64,000 nt of DNA, taken from Massilia sp. PAMC28688. Its GTDB lineage: Bacteria > Pseudomonadota > Gammaproteobacteria > Burkholderiales > Burkholderiaceae_D. Below the pieces are notes generated by a model. It did no database searches. It saw only the letters and a program-made list of their open reading frames with translations, and was not told the DNA's origin. The translations under genes and the position numbers were made by a program. The DNA lies in NCBI RefSeq assembly GCF_019443445.1, contig NZ_CP080378.1, positions 1,488,001 to 1,552,000 on the forward strand, read 5' to 3'. Below are positions 51,070 through 57,472 of this stretch, one piece after another (the first letter of the stretch is position 1; each line of letters opens with the position of its first letter).

Positions 51070-51474
51070 ATGATGAACTCTTCAGCTGATCCAAGGCTTT
51101 ACGAAGCTGCACAGAATGGATGCGTCTCTTACGCGCTGTTGCAGGAGGCCGCAATTCAGTCTGGGCTAACCGCCCCTGATCTGCTTGATGAGCTCTCCTA
51201 TGTCGTGGCGTCGCGATACTCTGCCAATGAAATAGATTTTGAGGAAGCGGACGCGGTGATGAATGCCCTCTGGGCCGTCTGTGTTTCCAGAGAGTTTTGG
51301 GCAGATTACGACCGAACTATTCCGCCTGTAACCAATGCCGTCTACTTAGCGTTTGATGCTGGGGAATACCACCGAGAGAGCGATTCGCCAAGTACTGATC
51401 CAGAGATCAAGTACACACGACCGTTGATTGACGCGCTCCTTGCTGAGCACGTTCCAATAGGATCACGCCTGTAG
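51070..51474 (+). CDS. Hypothetical protein, immunity-like
   Basis: A 134-residue acidic, mainly helical protein (LYEAAQNGCVSYALLQEAAI; VASRYSANEIDFEEADAVMNALWAV). Similar small proteins occur in toxin/immunity accessory clusters, ending in a Y-T-rP-L-I-D helix as here. No activity is known. Followed by the hidden YrhB-like fragment, whose frame opens eight bases after this stop. Confidence 0.6.
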   Translation: MMNSSADPRLYEAAQNGCVSYALLQEAAIQSGLTAPDLLDELSYVVASRYSANEIDFEEADAVMNALWAVCVSREFWADYDRTIPPVTNAVYLAFDAGEYHRESDSPSTDPEIKYTRPLIDALLAEHVPIGSRL

Positions 51475-51482
51475 CCAGTTAG

Positions 51483-51674
51483 ACACCCGCCACTTTTGCT
51501 TTTTTCTATAACACGGCGGATTTCCTCGCTACGGGTAACTACGTCTATGCGCTAGGAGGAAATGCTCCACTCATGGTGAGCAGGTTGACTGGGGACATCA
51601 AGGAAGCAGGAACCGCTCTTCCTACGGAGCACTATGTTCGCGAGTTCGAGGCCATGCGTAGAAGGTCGGCTTAG
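51483..51674 (+). pseudogene. C-terminal remnant of a YrhB/Imm35-type immunity gene
   Basis: No start codon, so it would not appear as a gene, but the open frame from 51483 to TAG at 51672-51674 reads TFAFFYNTADFLATGNYVYA then LGGNAPLMVSRLTGDI and GTALPTEHYV. The FFYN...GN...ALxGNAPLxVxRxTG...GTA pattern is that of YrhB/Imm35 immunity proteins. The N-terminal part is gone. Its last four codons lie inside the 5' arm of repeat copy E. Confidence 0.7.
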
Positions 51675-51775
51675 GGGCGACAGCCGCCTGTCGCGCCCAT
51701 CCGCGACCTTTTCATTTCAGCAACCTGCTATGCTTACACGAACGGCCGAGTTCGGCCAAAACCCGACCCTCGAAC
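51661..51775 (+). repeat. Island repeat, copy E
   Basis: 5' arm GAAGGTCGGCTTAGGGGCGA, GCCGCCTGTCGCG, CAGCAACC, extended -10 TGCTATGCT (TATGCT 51729-51734), GAACGGCCGAGTTCGGCC (perfect 6-2-6 palindrome) and 3' arm AAACCCGACCCTC. Its arms are inverted repeats, about 15 of 20 matching. It precedes the gene at 51803. Confidence 0.85.
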
Positions 51776-51802
51776 GACGCCAGCAACGTGGAAAACTTGA
51801 TT

Positions 51803-52336
51803 ATGTACCGGCTCGGACACCTAGTTAATAACGAATGGCAGGCTCATTCGTACCCACCCGTTTTTGAGATTGACGGCCGCATTGTCGCGTGCGTCCCAAA
51901 TGGAGACCCGGTGGTATTTGAGACCGTGGTTGAATGCCTGAAGCCGCCGTACTACCTACCCTACATCTTGCATACGTCGCGCGGAGAAGGGCAGCCCGGA
52001 CGGTATCAAAGTCCTGCGCTTACTCTTTCTGAGGTCAAAGCATTCTTAGCGCGGTTCGGCCCATTTCTTTCAGCAGATGCCCGCTTTGATCTTTGGGCGC
52101 ACTCAACCAGCGATAAAGGCACTGTGGTCTGGGATCGTCATGACCAACTTTTTGCATACGGGCCGCTCGATCGCTTCGCGTCCGCGCTACATTTGCTGGG
52201 TTTCACCAATGGCGCCGCAGAGATCCCAGTGCCACACGAGCATCACTATCGGAAAGAGTTCGATCATCTTGCCAAAGACTTGTTGGCGGCAATTGAATGG
52301 ACTTTTTCGCCACTTCGACCGGAGGACGAGCAATGA
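51803..52336 (+). CDS. Hypothetical protein
   Basis: ATG at 51803 gives 177 residues (a GTG at 51788 would add five). Soluble, beta-rich first half (FEIDGRIVACVPNGDPVVFE), charged second half ending in TFSPLRPEDEQ. No family recognised. The stop TGA overlaps a following ATG (ATGA at 52333), so a short second frame MSPLRPKCIPADAFGASELT may have been co-translated before IS1182 copy 2 landed at 52426. Confidence 0.6.
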   Translation: MYRLGHLVNNEWQAHSYPPVFEIDGRIVACVPNGDPVVFETVVECLKPPYYLPYILHTSRGEGQPGRYQSPALTLSEVKAFLARFGPFLSADARFDLWAHSTSDKGTVVWDRHDQLFAYGPLDRFASALHLLGFTNGAAEIPVPHEHHYRKEFDHLAKDLLAAIEWTFSPLRPEDEQ

Positions 52337-52425
52337 GTCCGCTTCGTCCGAAATGCATTCCAGCCGACGCCTTTGGCGCGTCTGAATTAACACGTTGGAC
52401 CAAGCAATGCGTGTCTGCAACGGGG

Positions 52426-54110
52426 CCAGGCCGTGTAAAAACAGACGCACTAACTCCAGTACCCACATTTTACCTTTAAGGGTTCACCTGGAGGCCGCCG
52501 CAGGCCCTTAAGGCCAGCGGAGTTTTTCCCGGACCTAGCGGGATCATCAGCATCGCAAAGGCCCATACGACGCGTAGCAGAGTCATAAATAGGGCTTGCG
52601 CCCTTATTGCTTCGATGATCCTGGTCATGCCCAATAACGCGAGCAATCGTTTGAAGTTATAGGCGAGCACATGCAGGCTCATCTCGGTCCTCACGCGCTC
52701 TAACCCCTTGGTCAGGAAGTGCGTTGCCCCCATCCATGACTTAATGGTTCCGAACGGGTGCTCGACTGTGCAGCGACGAATGCGCATGGTCTCGGGCTGC
52801 TGCTCAAGACGAACCTGCATGTCATCGAGCACGCCCTGGTGTTCCCAGCGCGTCACGCGTCGCGCCTGGCTCGGCGTGCACTTGTCCTTGAGCGGGCAGC
52901 CCTTGCAATTCGAGCTCCAGTAACGGTTGAGCGTCATACCCTTTTCGACGCAGGCAAAGCGCCAGATCAGCGATTGACCCGCCGGGCACCGGTATTCATT
53001 CTTCTGCTGATCGTAGATGAAATCAGCCTTGTCGAAGCGGCCCTCCGCCTTGGCGTTGGAGGTCTTGGTCGCAGGGACCAACGGTTCAATACCGGCCTCG
53101 CGGCATGCCAGGATTTCTTCGCCTTTGAAGTAGCCGCGGTCGGCGATTGCCGTCAACTTGGCGGTACCAATCGCAGCGCGAGCTTTCTTAGCCATGACAG
53201 AGAGTTGATCGCGGTCGTTGCCGATGTTCGTAACTTCGTGTTCAACGATGAGATGATGCTTGGCGTCGACGGCAGTTTGCACGTTGTACCCAACGATGCC
53301 GTCACCGCGCGTGATCATTGACCGTGCATCGGGATCGGTCAGCGAGATTTGCGTTTCGCCAGAGGCTTGCAGCTGTGCTTCGACTTTCTTAAGCTCGGCC
53401 ATCTGTCCCTTCATCGCCGCGATTTTCTCGTTTAAACGCACCGATCGTGCTTGTGCCGTCGCCGGTGCCTGCCGATCGGCGGTGTCCAGTTCTGCTAAGT
53501 AGCGGCCAATGTTTGCTTCGATCTCTTCCATCCTACGCTTGAGTTTCCCGTGCGTGAAATTGCGGTCACTGGTGTTGACGCCCTTGAACTTGCTGCCGTC
53601 GATAGCCACTACCGCATCTTGAAACAGATCGAGTCGCTGGCACAGCACGATAAACTGCCGGCAAACACTGCGGATGGCCTTGCCATTGTCTTTCCGGAAG
53701 TTCGCGATAGTTTTGAAGTCGGGAGCTAGGCGGCCGGTCAGCCACATCAGTTCCACGTTGCGCTGCGCTTCGCGCTCGAGCCGGCGGCTCGACTGGATGC
53801 GGTTGAGGTAGCCATAGATGTAGAGCTTCAGGAGCACAGCGGGGTGATAGGCAGGCCGCCCTGTCTTTGCTGGGAGAACTCGTGCAAAGCCCAGCGCGGC
53901 CAGGTCAAGTTCTTCAACGAAGATATCGACTACGCGGACAGGGTTGTCCTCGGTTACGTAGTCGTCCAAAAGCTCGGGGAGTAGCGTGCCTTGTCCACGG
54001 TCCTCGCCTTCAATAAAACGTTTCATACAGCACCAGTATTGATGAGATACTGGCTCAACGTGTACCGTGGAAAATCCGTTTACATGGGATCACGTTTTTA
54101 CACAGCCTGG
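52426..54110 (-). mobile_element. IS1182-family insertion sequence, copy 2
   Basis: 1,685 bp, the same length and nearly the same sequence as 40275-41959 in reverse orientation, with the same inverted ends (CCAGGCCGTGTAAAAAC / CCAGGCTGTGTAAAAAC complement). Differences seen include one base in the leader (GTACACG for GTAAACG) and two codons of the transposase. Flanks GTCTGCAACGGGG and GGCGAAAGCGG together resemble an uninterrupted 5' arm of the island repeat. Confidence 0.92.
52476..54026 (-). CDS. IS1182 family transposase, copy 2
   Basis: A 516-residue intact transposase, identical to the one at 40359-41909 apart from Leu in place of Val in LLALLGM and Val in place of Met in LQVNP. Such near-identity points to a recent transposition within this region. 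Confidence 0.95.
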   Translation of the reverse strand: MKRFIEGEDRGQGTLLPELLDDYVTEDNPVRVVDIFVEELDLAALGFARVLPAKTGRPAYHPAVLLKLYIYGYLNRIQSSRRLEREAQRNVELMWLTGRLAPDFKTIANFRKDNGKAIRSVCRQFIVLCQRLDLFQDAVVAIDGSKFKGVNTSDRNFTHGKLKRRMEEIEANIGRYLAELDTADRQAPATAQARSVRLNEKIAAMKGQMAELKKVEAQLQASGETQISLTDPDARSMITRGDGIVGYNVQTAVDAKHHLIVEHEVTNIGNDRDQLSVMAKKARAAIGTAKLTAIADRGYFKGEEILACREAGIEPLVPATKTSNAKAEGRFDKADFIYDQQKNEYRCPAGQSLIWRFACVEKGMTLNRYWSSNCKGCPLKDKCTPSQARRVTRWEHQGVLDDMQVRLEQQPETMRIRRCTVEHPFGTIKSWMGATHFLTKGLERVRTEMSLHVLAYNFKRLLALLGMTRIIEAIRAQALFMTLLRVVWAFAMLMIPLGPGKTPLALRACGGLQVNP

Positions 54111-54303
54111 GGCGAAAGCGGTCTGATGGGTAGGCGCAGTTCACCGTCGAGTACAATCGGCAATTATCGGCCAATAGCCGTCGGTCGGGAGTCAAGCTGC
54201 CCATCTCTTCGTGCCATCTTGGCCTCGTGCCAATGCCAGACGCGCAGCAGAAGAATCGCCGGTTAGCGTATTTCTTTGAAGGTCTTCTTGAAAATCATTT
54301 GTT

Positions 54304-54828
54304 ATGGTCCGTTGGTTTTTCCAGTTCCTCTACGGCTCAGTCCCGGTTCGGTTCGTAAGCCAATATTCCATTGCCGAAGCGATCCTACGCCTGTCGAAAG
54401 TCGTGAAGCCTTCGGTTCTGAGTTCGTTTGCGGGTCAGTGTGCCGTAGGCACGGTCTCGCAATCGAAGGTTCGGGTTGAACGAGTAATTCCGTTTGTTGG
54501 AAACGCCTGGAAGCCGTTTTTCTATGGCACATTTACCGCTGGCGAAGCCGGCGCCGTTTTAGAAGGAGCATTTAAGTTTTCGGCATTCACTCGCATTTTC
54601 ATGTCAATCTGGTTCGGCTTTATTCTATTTTGGACCCTTCTGGCCACGGTCGCCATCCTTCAAAACTCGCCGGCCGATTTATGGTTCCCGTTAGCTGGTG
54701 TTGGTATGTTCGCAGCCGGTGTTGCTATGGTTCGCGTTGGCAAATGGTTCGCTAGAAACGACGTGGCCTGGCTAACTCAGCTAATTGCTCAAGAACTCGG
54801 GGCAAATAGCTACCAGTCCACCGGTTAA
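54304..54828 (+). CDS. Hypothetical membrane protein
   Basis: A 174-residue protein. The first 95 residues are soluble (KVRVERVIPFVGNAWKPFFY, FTAGEAGAVLEGAF), followed by two hydrophobic helices (IFMSIWFGFILFWTLLATVAIL and LWFPLAGVGMFAAGVAMVRVG) and a short cytoplasmic tail (NDVAWLTQLIAQELG). Family of unknown function seen in scattered proteobacteria. It follows an island repeat arm interrupted by IS1182 copy 2 (3' arm TATCGGCCAATAGCCGTC at about 54164). Confidence 0.6.
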   Translation: MVRWFFQFLYGSVPVRFVSQYSIAEAILRLSKVVKPSVLSSFAGQCAVGTVSQSKVRVERVIPFVGNAWKPFFYGTFTAGEAGAVLEGAFKFSAFTRIFMSIWFGFILFWTLLATVAILQNSPADLWFPLAGVGMFAAGVAMVRVGKWFARNDVAWLTQLIAQELGANSYQSTG

Positions 54829-54924
54829 AGCGAAGTTCGGCGCACGGCCGGACAGTTCCCGATGATTGGTCTGCTTCTACCGCCCCGGCAGCTCTGCGGT
54901 GAAGTCGCTTTTGCGTTCTTATGA

Positions 54925-55020
54925 TGGTTGTGGATTCAACCGGTCGTGGCAGTTCGTGACTATTCGAGTATGCAAGATGCTATGCTTCTTCTAACGGCCG
55001 AGTCCAGCTAAAACCGCACC
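54925..55020 (+). repeat. Island repeat, copy F (3' half clear)
   Basis: The extended -10 TGCTATGCT (TATGCT 54981-54986), CTAACGGCCGAGTCCAGCTA and the 3' arm AAACCGCACCTACC match the other copies. The 5' half is too diverged to delimit. It precedes the gene at 55098. Confidence 0.65.
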
Positions 55021-55079
55021 TACCGGAAGTCGCCGGTAGGTCGCCCACGGTGTTTCCCCATCCGCAGTATCGCCGCCAT

Positions 55080-55103
55080 TTCCCATCTATATCTAAAATG
55101 ACC
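55080..55103 (+). repeat. 24-bp cassette start duplicated at 56053-56076
   Basis: TTCCCATCTATATC-T-AAAATGACC here and TTCCCATCTATATC-C-AAAATGACC at 56053-56076 differ by one base. Both include the ATG and both follow an island repeat 3' arm, so the second is the broken start of a related cassette gene. Confidence 0.75.
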
Positions 55104-55400
55104 CTTCGCTATCATCACTTGAAAACTAGAATATTCTTTGCAACCATTTTTGCCATCGTTGGGGTACCGGCGATAGTCGAAGGGGTCTCCAATCATCAGA
55201 TAGGCACTACGCTCACCGGAACAGGTTTACTTTTGTTGGGTGCAAGCAGCTGGTTTAATCCGATTGACCTCCGAAAGCCTATTGGAAGCATTCTTATAAA
55301 CCCACCCGCCCCAGTCGGTTCTTCACTCCTTCGCCTGGTGCTACTGCTCGCGGCCTTTGTATGTATGCTGGCGGGCTTGCTGGTTAAATACGTCTTTTAA
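55098..55400 (+). CDS. Small membrane protein
   Basis: ATG at 55098 gives 100 residues with three hydrophobic helices (IFFATIFAIVGVPAIVEGV; TTLTGTGLLLLGASSWF; SLLRLVLLLAAFVCMLAGLLV). No family recognised. The start region is duplicated at 56053-56076, where an IS21 remnant replaces the rest of the gene. Confidence 0.6.
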   Translation: MTLRYHHLKTRIFFATIFAIVGVPAIVEGVSNHQIGTTLTGTGLLLLGASSWFNPIDLRKPIGSILINPPAPVGSSLLRLVLLLAAFVCMLAGLLVKYVF

Positions 55401-55493
55401 TTCGCGCTCGTATCGCACTACCGTCCAGCACGGCTGCGCGTAGGCGGCTTTCGGCGTTCCTAGATCAAGTTCACCAAGTCGCTGCCTCGGCAT

Positions 55494-55523
55494 GAAGGTC
55501 GGCTTTGGGGGCGGTTGCAGACA
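55494..55523 (+). repeat. Island repeat, 5' half only
   Basis: GAAGGTCGGCTTTGGGGGCG matches the 5' arm of copies D and E, followed by GTTGCAGAC. No clear promoter or 3' arm follows before the gene at 55698. Confidence 0.55.
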
Positions 55524-55697
55524 CTCCGTTCGCTTTGGCTAGGCTGATCGGGCTTTCCCTATCACCAACAATTCCGGTAGACTGATCGCTTTGTGAACGT
55601 CGCCTGTCGAGCTGGGTAGGATGCAATCGAATACGGGCACATCCGACAACGAAATAATCTGGCTGTGGCGAATTTCTGAGCGAAATAAGGGGAATGA

Positions 55698-55931
55698 ATG
55701 GACTCATCGCCAGGACCGGTCGCTGTCGCAATAGCCCGCGTCTTTTTGGTAATCATTGGATTTGCCGCGTTAGGACTCGCAGCCGGTCTATATTTTTCGG
55801 GCACCGAGGCACCGTTGTGGATATGGGCACTGCTCATTGGTATTGGTATATCAGCAATACTGTCCGCCTGCTTTGAGTCCAGCTCAGGCGTCGTGGCCAC
55901 GGCCTTCACGTTCTTTTCTCCCCTGAGTTGA
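55698..55931 (+). CDS. Small membrane protein
   Basis: A 77-residue protein with AAGGGGA five bases before the ATG. Two hydrophobic helices (VAIARVFLVIIGFAALGLAA and IWALLIGIGISAILSACF) make up most of it. No family recognised; last intact gene of the island. Confidence 0.55.
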   Translation: MDSSPGPVAVAIARVFLVIIGFAALGLAAGLYFSGTEAPLWIWALLIGIGISAILSACFESSSGVVATAFTFFSPLS

Positions 55932-56004
55932 CGGCACCGTTCATTTCTCGTCGCCGCATCTCCTTGCGTCGGTTCCCGCCATGCGCGCCGAGAATCTCCA
56001 TTTG

Positions 56005-56050
56005 CAGGCTGATATCATCGCTCGCCCCGGATTTCGGCCAAAACCGGACG
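56005..56050 (+). repeat. Island repeat, copy G (3' half)
   Basis: GGCTGATATCATCGC with the extended -10 (TATCAT 56013-56018), then CCCCGGATTTCGGCCAAAAC and CGGACGA. It leads into the broken cassette start at 56053-56076. Confidence 0.7.
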
Positions 56051-56076
56051 ACTTCCCATCTATATCCAAAATGACC

Positions 56077-56362
56077 GTTCCCCTTTGCCCTTGGTAACCT
56101 TGTCCACTGGCGTCTTCATGTTGTCGTAGATGCCCCGGCGCGGCACACCGCCCACTGCAGCGAACGCACGGGTGCGGGCATCGAACAGCATCTCGTGCCC
56201 CTGGCTGGGATGGGCAACCAGCCAGGAGGCACGGCTTGCAGAGAGCTTCAGATGCGATACCTGCATGCGCCGGAAAATCCCGCGACCACCGGCCCCTCAC
56301 ACCTGGGTCAGTTTTCGGTCGGCGCGAAGCCTATAGGTGGGTCAATTTTCGGTCGGCGTCAA
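56077..56362 (-). pseudogene. istA: IS21-family remnant (istA fragment and one IS end)
   Basis: On the - strand, residues LVAHPSQGHEMLFDARTRAF and VGGVPRRGIYDNMKTPVDKV are a piece of the IstA integrase core, but both termini and istB are missing. Two 20-bp direct repeats, TGGGTCAGTTTTCGGTCGGC at 56304-56323 and TGGGTCAATTTTCGGTCGGC at 56338-56357, are the paired binding sites of an IS21 end. This is a different IS21 from the intact copy. The remnant cuts a cassette gene after its second codon. Confidence 0.85.
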
Positions 56363-56380
56363 CAGGATAAGGTTCAAAGG

Positions 56381-57190
56381 CTACCGAGCAATCCGGAAAC
56401 CCAGGTGATTTTCACGCGCGTAATCGCCCACCGAGTTGTAACCGATCCCCGTCATCGCCTGCGCGTTGGTAAGCCAGGCGCCGCCGAAATACAGATACTT
56501 CATGCATGTCTGGCTGCCCTTGCTTCGTGAGGGAATGCAGTCGCTGACCCATTCATTCACGTTGCCGACCATGTCAAACAGGCCAAAGCGGTTCGGCTTG
56601 AACGAGCCGACGGGGGCGGTCTGGCGGTTGTCCCACTTGCTGCCGCAGCCATCGCAATTGGCCTTGTTTTTGCCGAGCTTGTCGCCCCAGGGAAAAGCGG
56701 TACGGGCGCCAGCGCGAGCCGCGTACTCCCATTCCACGGCGCTGGGCAGGCGGTAGCTGGCACCGGTCTTGCGGTTGAGCCAGTCAATATAAGCTGCCGC
56801 GTCCTTCCAGCTTACATTGACCACGGGAAGCTCGCCACGCCCCCAGCCTTCATCGAAAGGGTAATTGCACGGACCTTCCGGTGAGCAGGGAGGCTTCGGC
56901 TCGCGATTCTCGAACGCCCAGCTCGATGGCGGGCTGACGCAACCACCATCGGCAACGCAGGCATCATACTGTGCGAACGTGACCTCGGTGGCACCGAGTT
57001 CAAACGCCGGAACCGTGACTGTGCGTTCCACATACTCATGCTCCGCGCACATCTTAACGTCGGCGGGGCAAGTGATGGTCTTGATTGTGCCGCGCGGGAT
57101 CTTCACAGTGATTGGCGGAGCAAGGGCGGAGGCAACGCTGGCGTCGCTCGAGAATAGCAAGGCACAGGTGAGCAAAAACGCAGATTTCAT
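56381..57190 (-). CDS. Formylglycine-generating-enzyme-like (SUMF1) secreted protein
   Basis: ATG at 57190 gives 269 residues with signal peptide (MKSAFLLTCALLFSSDASVA). The FGE-sulfatase fold is recognised from ATEVTFAQYDACVADGGC, PVVNVSWKDAAAYIDWLNR, YRLPSAVEWEYAARAG and GNVNEWVSDC, ending in GFRIAR. The copper-binding active-site Cys pair of true formylglycine-generating enzymes is not obvious, so it is more likely a SUMF1-fold binding or structural protein. It marks the right border of the accessory island; its stop is 18 bases from the IS21 end repeat. Confidence 0.88.
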   Translation of the reverse strand: MKSAFLLTCALLFSSDASVASALAPPITVKIPRGTIKTITCPADVKMCAEHEYVERTVTVPAFELGATEVTFAQYDACVADGGCVSPPSSWAFENREPKPPCSPEGPCNYPFDEGWGRGELPVVNVSWKDAAAYIDWLNRKTGASYRLPSAVEWEYAARAGARTAFPWGDKLGKNKANCDGCGSKWDNRQTAPVGSFKPNRFGLFDMVGNVNEWVSDCIPSRSKGSQTCMKYLYFGGAWLTNAQAMTGIGYNSVGDYARENHLGFRIAR

Positions 57191-57472
57191 GGCTGAACGG
57201 ACGAAGATAAAAGTAACATTATAGCAATGTTGCGAATGCCGAAGTCTGGGCTTCTGTCGCGTTGCAGCATGACGTCGATCGGGAAACGCATCCATGTGAA
57301 GTTGAACATGTCAATCGGCACTGGATTCGGGCGCAGCAGTTTAGCCGCGCCCACGCGCGCATTGCGACAGAATCAATCAGACTGCGCACGAAGGAGACGT
57401 GCGGCCCTGACTTGAGGGAGGGCCAGACGCATGGCGGCGCTAGGAATGTTCCGATAGCGCCGCCACGCCAAA

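Noticed and set aside
40275..54110. Target-site duplications of the IS1182 copies
   Set aside because: Bases outside the CCAGG...CCTGG ends do not repeat directly in either copy; only palindromic similarity is seen.
54245..54360. Alternative + strand frame reading LAYFFEGLLENHLLWSVG around 54270
   Set aside because: Short, overlaps the more convincing membrane-protein gene at 54304, and lacks a ribosome site.
37440..56050. Integron attC array
   Set aside because: The repeats are the right size and sit between small genes, but I could not find matching RYYYAAC and GTTRRRY core sites at fixed positions, and no integron integrase is in the window.
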